A DNA stretch of 64,000 bases from an uncultured Oscillospiraceae bacterium (GCA_949289045.1 CASEMN010000001.1:186001-250000); one strand, 5' to 3'; counted from the stretch's first letter, positions 1-10,448 are shown. The notes: generated by a model from the letters alone, not told the origin. Translations and numbers: made by a program.

Positions 1-543
1 ATGATTGAGGGCTACACATGGCAAGAAGAACGTCAAATGATGATCGCCGAAAAGTTTGCAGGCAATGAAGGCACCATGGGAAATGTCGGCGGTGCCGTCG
101 GCGGTTTTATGATGGGTGGTGCTATGGGTGGCTCAATCGTAGACATTGCAAGAAATGCGCTTGATCCCGATAAGATTCCCAAAGAAAAGTCTCCCAAAGA
201 TGCGGCCGGGACACATCCACGCCCTGGTCAGGGCCCAGGGAAAATCGATGTAAATGAGTTCTTTAAGCCTAAAGATGAATCTACAGGACCTGCAACTGAC
301 GGAGAAAAATGTCCAAAATGCGGTGCCGATTTACCTCCGAATGCTAAATTCTGTTTAAGCTGTGGAGAACGAATTCAGCACGATAACAACATGGTAGTCT
401 GCCCGAATTGCGGCAAGACCGTTCCGAAGGGCAAGTTCTGCTTTGAGTGTGGATATAAATTCTCAGCAAACACCTGTCCTAAATGTGGAGCAGCATTGCC
501 GGAAGGCGCAAAATTTTGCCTCGAATGCGGTGAAAGACTGTAA
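1..543 (+). CDS. Zinc-ribbon protein, probable C-terminal part of an SPFH/virion-core-like protein (5' end outside window)
   Basis: The reading frame is open from the first base, so the gene probably starts upstream and the Met at base 1 may be internal. The first 55 residues ([17 protein letters not shown], then a Gly/Met-rich stretch) resemble the tail of bacterial SPFH proteins of the YdjI/virion-core type; this is recognition from memory. A Pro/Lys linker follows. Then come three zinc ribbons of the form CPxCG-x(9-10)-FCxxCG at about residues 104-125, 134-153 and 159-180, the last ending the protein. Such ribbons usually bind zinc and mediate protein contacts. The next gene starts 13 bp after the stop. 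The zinc-ribbon call is firm; the SPFH link is an inference. Confidence 0.7.
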   Translation: MIEGYTWQEERQMMIAEKFAGNEGTMGNVGGAVGGFMMGGAMGGSIVDIARNALDPDKIPKEKSPKDAAGTHPRPGQGPGKIDVNEFFKPKDESTGPATDGEKCPKCGADLPPNAKFCLSCGERIQHDNNMVVCPNCGKTVPKGKFCFECGYKFSANTCPKCGAALPEGAKFCLECGERL

Positions 544-556
544 GGAGTGAATGAAA

Positions 557-1258
557 ATGAAAAACTCAAACACCAAGACAAAAAACACTGTTGGAATAGC
601 CCTAATTTATGTAATCTTGCTTGGAGTATTCAACCTCCTTGTGTTTACCATCTTCAAAACTCGGACAAACGTGTTTTGGCTGAGCTATGCTTTTATGACG
701 CTTGCTTTTGTCGTTCAGATTATAAGCATGTTTTTATCATTTAAAACTGCCGATGTTGAAACCGCATTCTTCGGTATCCCTTTGGCGTCATTCTCAATTT
801 ATTATTTATGTGCGGCTCTTATCATTGGCGCATTGTTCATGATTTTCCAGCAAGCGAGTTTTACTCTTGCGCTTGTCATTCAACTACTCGTCCTCGCCGC
901 TTTTTTGATCATAGCCATCATTTCGCTGATGGCGCGGGACACCGTACAGCAGATTGGGGAAAACATCAAAGAGAATGTTTCCAACCTTAAGTCTGTTCTT
1001 GTGGACATCGAATTAATGAGAGATTCCTGCTCTGATCCAGAATTGAAAGAGGCGCTTAGAAAGCTATCTGAAACTGTCAAGTATTCAGATCCAATGACCA
1101 ACGACTCTGTGGCAAGCGTCGATCAGCGCATAATGCGGAAGGTATCAGAGCTTCGTATCAACATCGACGATGGTCAAATTGCTGATGCAAAGCAAGCGTG
1201 TGGCGAGCTTGAAAGAATGTATATCGAGCGAAACAAGAAACTTGCCATTTCGAAATAG
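557..1258 (+). CDS. Four-helix membrane protein of unknown function
   Basis: Unrecognised 233-residue protein. Four hydrophobic segments fill roughly residues 9-30, 38-60, 72-98 and 100-125. A charged C-terminal half of about 105 residues follows that looks helical and cytoplasmic. I chose the ATG at 557 because AAGGAG at 542-547 lies 9 nt upstream; the ATG at 551 leaves only 3 nt. It begins 13 bp after the zinc-ribbon gene and ends 19 bp before the next, so it is probably co-transcribed. It is a candidate membrane anchor for the proteins encoded around it; nothing in the sequence gives a catalytic role. Confidence 0.75.
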   Translation: MKNSNTKTKNTVGIALIYVILLGVFNLLVFTIFKTRTNVFWLSYAFMTLAFVVQIISMFLSFKTADVETAFFGIPLASFSIYYLCAALIIGALFMIFQQASFTLALVIQLLVLAAFLIIAIISLMARDTVQQIGENIKENVSNLKSVLVDIELMRDSCSDPELKEALRKLSETVKYSDPMTNDSVASVDQRIMRKVSELRINIDDGQIADAKQACGELERMYIERNKKLAISK

Positions 1259-1277
1259 TCGTAGTGAGGTGCTGTAA

Positions 1278-3272
1278 ATGGCTGTAAGCTTCGTAGCTCG
1301 GAAATGCACGCAGTGTGCAGGAAAGCTACAGTACATAAAAGAAAAGAAAATATGGAAATGCCTCTATTGCGGTGCGGAAATTGAGAGGCAGGAGCAATAT
1401 GACGGTCTGTTTACAATCAAGAATGTAGTCAGGCAGTCATTATTGGACACTGCCTATCGTCGCCTTGACAGCGCATCCAAAAACCTTATTGAGTGTGAAA
1501 AGATAGACTCGCGGTATGTCGGAACAATTATTGCGAAGTTGGCTTATGACATGATTCGGGTAATAACACCCGGCGCATGTGATCCAAGAGACGCCAAATC
1601 AATTTTTACCCAATTAAAGAAAACATATGAGCAGCTCAAATCCACCGGTTCAGGCGTGTCGGATGATGAGGAGGCTCTGTATGAATTCCTCGAAGAGTCA
1701 GACATCTTTGCAACATTAATCTTAGTATATGATTCTCTGAACGATGTGACTCGACGCGATTTTGTGTCTCAGATGCTCGATGCGAGGGATGTGTATTCGA
1801 AACCGGCAAACAACAATCTACTGAGCTATGCTATTAAAAGCGGAAAAACAGACCTCGCCGATCAGGTTATCGCCAACTCAGACAATATTGATCCCAAAGC
1901 AGCCCTGTCTGAGGTTCTTGCGCGCTATCCAGACGGAGATGCCAAAGGTGACCGTATTGCAGCTCTTCTCGCTACGGGAGGAATAAAGTACGAGGACAGA
2001 AAACTAATCGAGAACTATTTAGCAGATACAAAGGACAGTGTTAAGACCAAAAGCAAAGCAAGTATTGCTGCATTAAATCAGGGGCTGTCAATTAACTCTG
2101 ATCTGTTGATGGATCAGATAATAAGGCAGGCAGATCCTGAGATTGTAAAGAACACATTATCCGCTTTCTGCAAAAACAAGATTAGCGATGAAGACGTAAT
2201 CAAGATTCTTGCCTTTGCGTATGAGTGCGGAAACATCCAGACTGCTTGTAACGCAATGGATTGCTTGAAGAATAGTGGGCAGTATGTTTTAGTCCCGGCA
2301 AAGCTCATTATCTCGATGCTTTCAAACAGTAAGATAAGTGCGAGCGATAAAGTTTCATTGCTTAAAAAGTCTTTTGAGTTCAAGGTGGATAACAAGTCTT
2401 TTGAGTCGGTGCTAACAAACTATCTGTGCTTTAACTTGGACAAAGCGGAGGATAGGAAAGTCGTTCTCGAATGTCTTCTTGACCGGGCATCTAATATCCC
2501 GACCTCTACCGTTGAAAGCTATGTTCTTAAGTGCTCTATAGACGGGAGTAACAAGCCCTCTATCGTGAGAGCAATGTTTGAAAAAGGATTGAATATCAGC
2601 TTCTTCAATGACCTTTTATCAAAGTATATGAACAGCAGCGTAGATTCGAAAGATATCAAGGCATCCATTATTGAGGTCTTGTCACAGAAAGGCTTAAAAA
2701 TCGATCCCAGCTACTTTGTCGAGTATATCTGCTCATCAACGGATGAACTCTCAGTAAAAATTCAGTTTATCAAAAAGATGATTTCAAACGGCTCCCAGCT
2801 CAGGGCTGATGTAGCAAATGCATATCTCGAAAGAACTCCGGCTGATCAGTTCAGTTCGGAACTCTTCTCGATGATATTTACTCCTGGCAGTTCGTTTACA
2901 TGCCGAGCAGTTGAGAATTATCTTCTCCGGTTTAAGGATAGGGACGCAGTAAAAGCTGATAACGTGAAAACAATTGTTGAACGCGCAACGGGTGACGTCC
3001 TCAACTCCAGATGCCAAGTTTCTCACCTCGGGAACAGTATCACATGTAATTTAGTGCAAGCATATACGCTTGTCACAAACGATTCTCAAACAACAGCACT
3101 GGCGATCGCTGAATATTTCATTTCCTCAAAGAAAATGAAGATCAATGCGGAAATGAGCGTTTCGGGTTCGAGCATGAAAATGAAGAAATATGTAGTAGCA
3201 AACAAAGCAAATCTGAGCGAAGCGACAAATTCGATTTGCGAGAGATTTAAAGTATATTCAATGCTTTTCTAA
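1278..3272 (+). CDS. Zinc-ribbon plus helical-repeat protein, unknown function
   Basis: 664 residues. The N-terminus carries a rubredoxin-like zinc ribbon (CTQCAGKL at about 11-18, CLYCGAEI at about 30-37), similar to those at the start of many bacterial TPR/ankyrin-like scaffold proteins. The other 600 residues are strongly helical with irregular repeats of about 33 residues (motifs such as LLSYAIKSGKTDLADQVI and YLLRFKDRDAVKADNV), suggesting an alpha-solenoid. No catalytic motif, signal peptide or membrane segment is visible. GAGGTG precedes the ATG. It lies between the four-helix membrane protein and the HerA-like ATPase with about 20-bp gaps, so a scaffold role in the same complex is the natural inference. 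Confidence 0.75.
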   Translation: MAVSFVARKCTQCAGKLQYIKEKKIWKCLYCGAEIERQEQYDGLFTIKNVVRQSLLDTAYRRLDSASKNLIECEKIDSRYVGTIIAKLAYDMIRVITPGACDPRDAKSIFTQLKKTYEQLKSTGSGVSDDEEALYEFLEESDIFATLILVYDSLNDVTRRDFVSQMLDARDVYSKPANNNLLSYAIKSGKTDLADQVIANSDNIDPKAALSEVLARYPDGDAKGDRIAALLATGGIKYEDRKLIENYLADTKDSVKTKSKASIAALNQGLSINSDLLMDQIIRQADPEIVKNTLSAFCKNKISDEDVIKILAFAYECGNIQTACNAMDCLKNSGQYVLVPAKLIISMLSNSKISASDKVSLLKKSFEFKVDNKSFESVLTNYLCFNLDKAEDRKVVLECLLDRASNIPTSTVESYVLKCSIDGSNKPSIVRAMFEKGLNISFFNDLLSKYMNSSVDSKDIKASIIEVLSQKGLKIDPSYFVEYICSSTDELSVKIQFIKKMISNGSQLRADVANAYLERTPADQFSSELFSMIFTPGSSFTCRAVENYLLRFKDRDAVKADNVKTIVERATGDVLNSRCQVSHLGNSITCNLVQAYTLVTNDSQTTALAIAEYFISSKKMKINAEMSVSGSSMKMKKYVVANKANLSEATNSICERFKVYSMLF

Positions 3273-3293
3273 TGGAAAGGACGGTGGCTACAG

Positions 3294-6008
3294 ATGGTAA
3301 AGACACTTGAATTGGCAAATGGAATGTTTGTCAGCATGGCGGTTGCTGAAGTGACCTCCGTCCCTTTCTATGAGCTTTTTGCCAAAGACCTCGACCGTGC
3401 CAATTATTCAAATCAAGTCTTATTTACGCAGATTCTCCAAGCAATGCATCGAAAGTCAGATGCGGAAAACACTGCATTTGAATTCTTGTTTCAGAGTATT
3501 GGCGTAGACAACCAAACATACAAGGCCCAAGTCAGGTTATACATAATCGTCAGGAAGATTGGCGACGTTAAGTTCAGCAACGAATCTTTCATTCTTGATA
3601 TGATGTCAAGCATCAAGAATGATCTCGAGGACAAAAACTTCTCAGTATCTGTGCTTGATACTGAGAGCGAATACTCCTCCTTTGAAAAGGTTCTTTCAGA
3701 GACTAATTGCTCCAAGGTGCTTTCTATTTCAAAGAAAGAGAAAGTGATCGGTAACACCCTTTCAGCGAATGGCCTAATGTACTATAACGACGTCATCGAG
3801 CCGTCCGAAAACACAAATATTGCAACACTCACAAATGCCTTAACACAATATCCCGGAAGCGTTATTTCAATGCAGATTATTCCTACGAAGTACAACATCC
3901 AGGAATTATACGGCATTGAAGAAAGTAAAAACTTTTTGGCTCATTATGTGAGCGAGATTCGGTACAGACAAGGAATTCGAGTAGATGCGAATACGCAGAT
4001 GATCGTAGACGCATACGACTATTATTCTCAAGCTAACAACGAGCTTATGTTTCTATATAACTTCGTTGTGTATTCGGAGTACAGCAGCGCAATTGATCTT
4101 GCCAATAAACTTATGGACGCCGTAGAAACCGAAGGAAAAGCCACTGGAAGCGCATTAGACATTGTTGACGTCTCGGAGTTTGGCCTAACACCGGCAAGCA
4201 ATCTGTTCGCAAGCCCTTGGATAACAAATGATGTCCTTCTCAATCGAGCTCGGGAGATGAGCTTTTGGGGAAGCAAGAATGCGCCGAAACATCTTCAACG
4301 GCTCAAACATTTGATGACCACACGAGAACTCCGAGGCGTCTTCAAGTTTCCAATTGATGACGGGAAAATCATCGGATTGGATAGCAATAAGATTCTTGCA
4401 AACAGAGAAAAACTCCATCAGAGCATTATCTCGGACGGCAACTTTAAGGTCGGTGTAATACAAAACACCAGCAAAAGCGGGAAGAACGACAATGCTCATG
4501 CGGGTATTGCACTTAATGATTTTACCAAGCACGGGCTTATCGTTGGCATGCCAGGATCAGGTAAAACGAACTTCTCCCTTGGACTCCTTCTGCAGTTTTG
4601 GAATGATTTTGGTATACCGTTTTTGGCAATCGAGCCTACAAAGAGTGAATATCGCTCGTTGATTGACGATATTAAGGATTTGCAGATCTTTACCCCCGGA
4701 AAGAACACAGTATCGCCTTATATCATTAATCCATTCCTTCCCCCAACAGGCGTGACGGTGGAAAGCTATGTCCCCAGCCTTATGTCAGCATTTAAGGCGG
4801 CCTTCTCAATGCCAGATCCCCTGCCCGATATTTTCTTGTCCGCAATCAACGATTGCTATAACGAGTACGGTTGGAAAACGGATAGTACGAAAGATGATCC
4901 AACTGTGCAGCGATTTGGTCTATATGAATTTATTAAGGTATTTAAGAAGAAGATCCAACACATGGACTATAAAGGCGACGTCAAGGCCAACATGGAAAGT
5001 GCTGGCGTCGTCCGCCTTGTCAGCTTGATCGAGCAAAACAGCAACATCTATGACACCATCAACACCATCCCCCTTGAAGATTTGTTAAGCAAACCGACTG
5101 TAATTGAGCTCAACGCAATCAACAATAAAGAGCAGAAATCGTTGATTATGGCACTGCTCCTTATCATGATTTGCGTATATACCAAGAACAATGTCTCCGG
5201 CGACGGAGAGTTGAAAAACGTCTTGCTAATTGATGAAGCGCATGTTCTGCTTGCTGGTGGTAGTTCAAGATCAGATGATAGCGCAGATTCACAGGGGTCT
5301 ACAGTAGAAGCCCTCGAAGATATGATTGCTGAAATACGATCTTACGGTACCAGCATTATAATCGCAGACCAATCACCCACTAAAGTTGGCCGCAGCGTAG
5401 TAGCGAACACGAACGTAAAGGTGATTTTCAAGCTCGTTGAAAAAGAGAATAAGGATGCAATCAGTACGGCGACCAATATGAATGATGCGGACTACGATTT
5501 GCTTGGTCGACTTGGCGTCGGAGAGGCCCTGCTCCATTATGGCAGAGTATATAGCCCTCTCCACATTAAAACCTATAACGTGCATGACAAGGCTACTATA
5601 AGACCTGTCATTCCAGACCAGGAAATTGCCGCTCTTTCAACGTATTGGGATACACATAAAGAATTGCTTATCCCCCACATTGAATGCAAATACAGTTGTT
5701 ATTGCAAGGATAGCTGTGACTTTAGGCTCCGTGCCAATGCAGATTTCCTCGCAGCACGATTAGTGAACGACTGCTTATACGAATTGGCTGATAAGGCAGC
5801 GTTTGTGAAGTTTTTGGTGAAGATGGATAAGAATATAATCGACTTGTTAAAGGAGAATCCTTCAATACAAGCAAGCAACAGGCTCATTAACTGCGTAAAG
5901 ATAAAGTTCTTGAGGAAGTCTATGCTGATTAAAAGTTTCGGAATCACAAAGCCCGAATACAGCACAATCCTAAATCATCCGCGGTTTTTGAGAAGAACCG
6001 AGCAGTAG
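3294..6008 (+). CDS. HerA-like (DUF87/FtsK-HerA superfamily) ATPase
   Basis: 904 residues. Walker A GMPGSGKT is at 418-425, followed by a PTKSEYRSL segment typical of HerA/VirB4-type pumps. Walker B LLIDEAH is at 644-650, then an SYGTSIIIADQSP sensor-like strand at about 685-697, also typical of HerA. The first 400 residues have no recognisable nuclease or other enzyme motif. Near the C-terminus a Cys cluster (CKYSCYCKDSC, about 797-808) could bind metal. HerA-family ATPases form hexamers that move DNA or, in related secretion ATPases, protein. The neighbours are zinc-ribbon, membrane-anchored and AAA+ proteins, so this is likely one of two motors of the locus. The substrate is unknown. Confidence 0.88.
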   Translation: MVKTLELANGMFVSMAVAEVTSVPFYELFAKDLDRANYSNQVLFTQILQAMHRKSDAENTAFEFLFQSIGVDNQTYKAQVRLYIIVRKIGDVKFSNESFILDMMSSIKNDLEDKNFSVSVLDTESEYSSFEKVLSETNCSKVLSISKKEKVIGNTLSANGLMYYNDVIEPSENTNIATLTNALTQYPGSVISMQIIPTKYNIQELYGIEESKNFLAHYVSEIRYRQGIRVDANTQMIVDAYDYYSQANNELMFLYNFVVYSEYSSAIDLANKLMDAVETEGKATGSALDIVDVSEFGLTPASNLFASPWITNDVLLNRAREMSFWGSKNAPKHLQRLKHLMTTRELRGVFKFPIDDGKIIGLDSNKILANREKLHQSIISDGNFKVGVIQNTSKSGKNDNAHAGIALNDFTKHGLIVGMPGSGKTNFSLGLLLQFWNDFGIPFLAIEPTKSEYRSLIDDIKDLQIFTPGKNTVSPYIINPFLPPTGVTVESYVPSLMSAFKAAFSMPDPLPDIFLSAINDCYNEYGWKTDSTKDDPTVQRFGLYEFIKVFKKKIQHMDYKGDVKANMESAGVVRLVSLIEQNSNIYDTINTIPLEDLLSKPTVIELNAINNKEQKSLIMALLLIMICVYTKNNVSGDGELKNVLLIDEAHVLLAGGSSRSDDSADSQGSTVEALEDMIAEIRSYGTSIIIADQSPTKVGRSVVANTNVKVIFKLVEKENKDAISTATNMNDADYDLLGRLGVGEALLHYGRVYSPLHIKTYNVHDKATIRPVIPDQEIAALSTYWDTHKELLIPHIECKYSCYCKDSCDFRLRANADFLAARLVNDCLYELADKAAFVKFLVKMDKNIIDLLKENPSIQASNRLINCVKIKFLRKSMLIKSFGITKPEYSTILNHPRFLRRTEQ

Positions 6009-6044
6009 GAGCTGCTTAAAATCTGAGAAAAGGAGGTTCCGGTA

Positions 6045-8369
6045 ATGGGTGAAGACTTTGAAGACTCTGTTGACACTTCGTCGTTCGACGATATAAGTAC
6101 AGATACCACTGATACAAGCGGCTTTTCCGATCCTGTTGATGTTGGCGGCATGATGGATGATATCCCCACAGAGCCAATTGAAAGCTTTGATGTCGAACCA
6201 ATCGATAGCAGCTTTGAGACAGATCTTCCAACGGCAGAAGCAACGGATATAAATAGCTTGATGGATGATGCTGCGGATACATATTCAACAGAAGACGTCC
6301 CATCTGATGCGCTTGATTCTTCTGGCCTTGATCCATCAGATATCTCAAGCGATATAGATGATTATGAAATGGATGCTGGCTCTGATATAGCTGACTTAAT
6401 GGACGAGGCGGCAATTGAATCATTAGATGAGGATGTAATGGATACGACTGAAGTTAATGAACCCACAGATAACGACATAGAAGTACTTATGAATGATGTT
6501 GAACCCGTATCGGATACTACCGAGGATTTATCTGAGATAGAGATGGACACTTCGGAAAACAGTAATGATAACGGCAACGAGGTTGAATCACTCCTTGCGA
6601 CAGAGGAACTGTCACAGGATGCCACTTCTGATCTTATGGAAGACCTTGATTCTGATACTACAGAGGAAACGCCGGAAGTCTCAGATGTCTCCACTTTAAT
6701 GGATGAAAGCGACGTGGATGACACAGTACCTCTCGCCGAAGATTCCCTCGAAGAAATGTCTGACGATTTCGGGACAGAAGATGTGACTCCCGTTGAAGTG
6801 GACGCTGAAAACGAGAACGGCGAAGAAGTAATATCGGAAGAAACCGAGCCTTTGGATTCTATGCCGGCTGAAATTGAGACTGAGAGTAATGCTGACGTTA
6901 CAGACGTTTCAGAAGATGAGCAAGGAGAAGTGGAGGAAGCTCTTGCTGAGGTATCTGATACAGAGCCAAACTCTCCTCTTGATGCAGAGGTGTCCGCGTA
7001 TGACCAATTGGCCGATTATTACAACTCTCACAATTACGGTCAGCAAGATTACGCAGAATACTCTAAAGATCCCGAATGGCAAGAACTAAATAATGCCTAC
7101 CTACAAGAACTTGGCAGAGAGCCAATTGATTATAGTGGCGATAAATCATCTGATATTAGTGACATACATGACGAGCTGATAGCTGCGGGCATTCCGGAAG
7201 GAAGTCCAGAGTTGGAAGCTATAATGGCAAATGAGCAAGCTGGACTTGATGCAATTGTGGAAGCACAGGAAAGTTCTTCACCTCCCATTGATCCGATAGA
7301 CGGTGGTGCAAGCAATCCTCCGATTGATCCAATTGAATCATTAGAAGACGTCGGTTCTTCAAGCGAACCTGTGCATCTAACGCAGAGCGATGTTGAAGAG
7401 TTTATAGAGAATTCTTCTGATAAAGATGCTCTTCAAAATCTAAGAGATGGCATAGAGTCTGGCGACATTCAAATCGATGTAGATGATGCTGCTGAAGGAA
7501 GCGGCACCGGTCCAGTACTTACAAGGGACGCTTCGGAACAATGGGAGTCTGGAAATCGTGCTATTGACGATAATATAGAAGCAATGCGGGATGATCTCAG
7601 AGATAAAGGACTCGAAGACGGCCCCGAAATGGAGTCAATAGTAATGGCAGAACGGGCTCGTATGCAAGAGGAATTAGAGCGAAATATTCGGGGCGATTTT
7701 TCTGATCCTTATCAAAAGCCCGATTTTGAAGAACTGCTACAAGAACGCCAAGTGTCAGAAGGATTAGCAGCAAACGGCCAAGACATGCCGCAGGATATAT
7801 CGGAGGAAACGCCTACTGTCACTGATCTTCCAAATGAGATAAACTATGATGAGGTTTTCGAAGGATTAGATGACTATGACTTTGACGGTATCGATTACGC
7901 AACTGACACGGAACGTCTTGATAGTTCTCTTGAAAACTTTGACAGCAGCACATGGGAAGGTTTATCTCTTGATGAGCAGAAAGCTGCGATGACGGATCTT
8001 GCCGACTATGTTAAGGATGTGATTGGCTTTGATAATCCCCCTGAGATTGTCTATTACAACAATCCGGTAGATGGAGATTATGGCGGGTATTCGCCTGGCA
8101 GCAACACATTAGAAGTTAATGAGTATATGCTGTACAACAATGAGGAAGCTGCAGATACTGTAGCCCACGAATTGTGGCATGCATATCAGCACCAGCGAGC
8201 AAACAATCCTCAGAGCGCAAAGGATTATCAATACCAATATGGTTTTGACAATTATATACGCCCCGAAGATGACTTTGCGGGATATCAAGATCAACTTGTC
8301 GAGGCCGAAGCAAGAGCCTTTGCACAGCAATTTAAGGACAGATTAAATATGAAAGGGAGGCGGATATAA
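6045..8369 (+). CDS. Highly acidic protein with C-terminal HExxH metallopeptidase-like domain
   Basis: 774 residues. About the first 400 are low-complexity and extremely rich in Asp, Glu, Ser and Thr, with repeated SLMDDAAD / DLMDEAAI / TLMDES-like motifs roughly every 20-60 residues. A mixed region follows, with two more copies of an alpha-helical motif (ELIAAGIPEGSPELEAIMANEQA and a diverged second copy). The last 110 residues carry HELWH at 708-712 and a downstream Glu (VEAEARAF, 753-755), the arrangement of a gluzincin-type zinc peptidase. No signal peptide is seen. AAAGGAGG precedes the ATG. The acidic repeats could be a docking or secretion region and the peptidase an effector; both are inferences. 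Confidence 0.78.
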   Translation: MGEDFEDSVDTSSFDDISTDTTDTSGFSDPVDVGGMMDDIPTEPIESFDVEPIDSSFETDLPTAEATDINSLMDDAADTYSTEDVPSDALDSSGLDPSDISSDIDDYEMDAGSDIADLMDEAAIESLDEDVMDTTEVNEPTDNDIEVLMNDVEPVSDTTEDLSEIEMDTSENSNDNGNEVESLLATEELSQDATSDLMEDLDSDTTEETPEVSDVSTLMDESDVDDTVPLAEDSLEEMSDDFGTEDVTPVEVDAENENGEEVISEETEPLDSMPAEIETESNADVTDVSEDEQGEVEEALAEVSDTEPNSPLDAEVSAYDQLADYYNSHNYGQQDYAEYSKDPEWQELNNAYLQELGREPIDYSGDKSSDISDIHDELIAAGIPEGSPELEAIMANEQAGLDAIVEAQESSSPPIDPIDGGASNPPIDPIESLEDVGSSSEPVHLTQSDVEEFIENSSDKDALQNLRDGIESGDIQIDVDDAAEGSGTGPVLTRDASEQWESGNRAIDDNIEAMRDDLRDKGLEDGPEMESIVMAERARMQEELERNIRGDFSDPYQKPDFEELLQERQVSEGLAANGQDMPQDISEETPTVTDLPNEINYDEVFEGLDDYDFDGIDYATDTERLDSSLENFDSSTWEGLSLDEQKAAMTDLADYVKDVIGFDNPPEIVYYNNPVDGDYGGYSPGSNTLEVNEYMLYNNEEAADTVAHELWHAYQHQRANNPQSAKDYQYQYGFDNYIRPEDDFAGYQDQLVEAEARAFAQQFKDRLNMKGRRI

Positions 8370-8666
8370 ATGGAAGCGATTAAACAGTATCTTTTAACCG
8401 AAAAGAAGCTTACTCCTGCCGTAATGGAAAGGATGCTGCTGAAATTCGAAAAGCACCAGGATATTGCCGATGAATTCGTTTTATGGATTCAAACAAACGA
8501 GTACGTCGCCGATAATCCAATAAAGGTCGAAGGATACACCGCAGACGATATTCACAGAATCGCACCGTTCTTGGATGGAGTCGGAGTATTCAATTTTATG
8601 ATTTCGTTGAGAGAACAGCCCGAAAAAGCGAAACAGCAGATTGCTTCCGGTTTTCCGAGAAAGTAA
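8370..8666 (+). CDS. Small protein of unknown function downstream of the metallopeptidase
   Basis: 98 residues, not recognised. The ATG directly abuts the stop of the preceding gene, with GGGAGG 10 nt upstream, so translation is probably coupled to the metallopeptidase-like protein. The sequence is mixed-charge and helical, with no Cys, no membrane segment and no signal peptide. A dedicated partner, chaperone or immunity factor for the upstream protein is possible from position alone; nothing in the sequence proves it. Confidence 0.65.
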   Translation: MEAIKQYLLTEKKLTPAVMERMLLKFEKHQDIADEFVLWIQTNEYVADNPIKVEGYTADDIHRIAPFLDGVGVFNFMISLREQPEKAKQQIASGFPRK

Positions 8667-8699
8667 TGTCAACGGAACAAAAGAAGGAGGTTCTCAACT

Positions 8700-10448
8700 A
8701 TGACGGATGAAGAATACCAAAGAGAGTTAGAAGAAGCTGAACGACTACAGCGACAGATCAATAATGTTATTGATCAGATTAACCGCACTAATCGAGAGAA
8801 TGCTGAACTTGAAGTTGAGCTTGATAATGCCATCCAGAATGTCAGTATTCTCATCAGTAATTGCGGTGAACTTGACAAAGCCGTATATGAGGATATGGGC
8901 TATCTTTCCAATGTCGTTGGGCAAGCCGACATCAGCACGAAAGAAGTCTTTCAAGCCTTGAACGAGCTGACTGTCCAGTATTTCTCTTTCAAAAGTATTT
9001 CGACTGCTTCAAAGAACGTAACTCAATACAACGACGAGTACTACACGAGGTTCTCATACTACAACGAATTGCGAAGAATTTCCCTTGGCTATGTAGTTGG
9101 TCTCGACTCACACATTGTATCGAGTGAATCCGCTCGGAAGAAAGTCGAGAAGGCTTATCTGCAAAACACCGAGTATTGGCTTGCATATTGCATTGCAGCA
9201 GTAATGCTTTGGGCGAGCAACGAAAAAGAAGCTGCTCAACGTGCAATGAGCAAAAGCCTATCTATCAGCTACTTTAATTCGTGTCTGTTCTACTTATTGA
9301 TCAATCTTCGCTTTAATCGTATTGATGCAGCAAAGAAGTGGTATGTAAATTATCTTGATCGAGCAGACATGAACAACCTCGGTGATGAGTGGCAATATCT
9401 CTTACAGGCTTACCTTTTTGGAGCATTCGGCGCCGATGAAGAGTTCCAGGCAACGGTAGCCAAATGCTTCCAGAGCATGCTTGCACAAGTGGAAGTGACT
9501 ACAGTAGACTTCGCCAAGAAATTTACTCAGAAAGCGATTGAATTTGCCGAACTCTATGTTCATAAAACGAACCACGAGTACACTATTCTTGGAAGAACTT
9601 GCAGCGAATACCCCGAGATGAAGGATCTTCTGTCTACGGCAGAGAAGAATGTTGAGATTGCTCGGTACTACAACGAGCTTGCCGAAGCGGAGGTTACCGA
9701 AACCGAGGATCTTCCACAAAGAATCGAAAATGTTTTGTACTCGCTTGTAAATGACTACGACGAGGAAGAACTAAAGGTTGTTCAGAAGATCAAATACAAC
9801 GAAGCCATTATTAGCGCACGGGGCGACGTCGCAACCGCGCAGGCCAATTACAACGCAATGTTCGAAGAAAGAAAGAAAAAGAAAAACCTCGGCGATCTTC
9901 TTCTTTCCTGGGCTTTTGCAGATGATACAAGCCAGACGGACGTGTCTGTTAAACGGTTTTCCATCTCCTTTATGAAGGAAGCAATCGCAAAAGGATTCGA
10001 ACAGTTTGCTGAACGGTATAAGGCTAAAGAAAAGGATAAATATCATTTCAATATTGACGAGTGTGAATTGGAATGTAACGAGAACGATTATGGTGAGGCC
10101 GAGAAGACACTTGATAAGTTCTATGACAAGAACAAAGTCAAAGACACCTTCAAGGATAAACACGTTCTGATCTACACAGGAATGTGTGCGGTGGCTCTGC
10201 TTCTCCTCCTTTTGCTGATTCCATTCTTCTCACCGGTTATCTTGACAATCGGCATCTTGCTTGGATTAGCGGGTAGTTTCCTTCTGTGGCGCAGGATCGT
10301 CGATATGGGGAAAATCCTTAAAGAGAAGAAACGAAAAGGCAAGCTGTTACTTAAACAAGCACTTGAAGAACTTTCGCAATGGCGCTCTGCCTACAAAGAA
10401 GCAGACGCAAAAAGTGTCGATATGCTGAGCGCAATCGAGAGATTCTAA
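8700..10448 (+). CDS. Coiled-coil, C-terminally membrane-anchored protein (paralogue 1 of 3)
   Basis: 582 residues. The N-terminus is a coiled coil of about 50 residues rich in Glu, Arg, Asn and Leu. A helical middle domain shares a block with the two other paralogues here: YWLAYCIAAVMLWASN at about 158-173, then NLRFNRIDAAKKWY about 40 residues later. A second shared block, a Trp followed shortly by QTDV and a basic/aromatic segment, lies at about 400-420. Two close hydrophobic segments at about 488-533 look like a membrane hairpin, leaving a short basic/coiled C-terminal tail. AAGGAGG precedes the ATG. Not a family I can name; probably a structural component of the complex. Confidence 0.75.
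   Translation: MTDEEYQRELEEAERLQRQINNVIDQINRTNRENAELEVELDNAIQNVSILISNCGELDKAVYEDMGYLSNVVGQADISTKEVFQALNELTVQYFSFKSISTASKNVTQYNDEYYTRFSYYNELRRISLGYVVGLDSHIVSSESARKKVEKAYLQNTEYWLAYCIAAVMLWASNEKEAAQRAMSKSLSISYFNSCLFYLLINLRFNRIDAAKKWYVNYLDRADMNNLGDEWQYLLQAYLFGAFGADEEFQATVAKCFQSMLAQVEVTTVDFAKKFTQKAIEFAELYVHKTNHEYTILGRTCSEYPEMKDLLSTAEKNVEIARYYNELAEAEVTETEDLPQRIENVLYSLVNDYDEEELKVVQKIKYNEAIISARGDVATAQANYNAMFEERKKKKNLGDLLLSWAFADDTSQTDVSVKRFSISFMKEAIAKGFEQFAERYKAKEKDKYHFNIDECELECNENDYGEAEKTLDKFYDKNKVKDTFKDKHVLIYTGMCAVALLLLLLLIPFFSPVILTIGILLGLAGSFLLWRRIVDMGKILKEKKRKGKLLLKQALEELSQWRSAYKEADAKSVDMLSAIERF

Noticed and set aside
6016..6724. Minus-strand frames in the acidic repeat region
   Set aside because: They are Ser/Gln/Leu-rich reverse readings of the Asp/Glu/Ser repeats.
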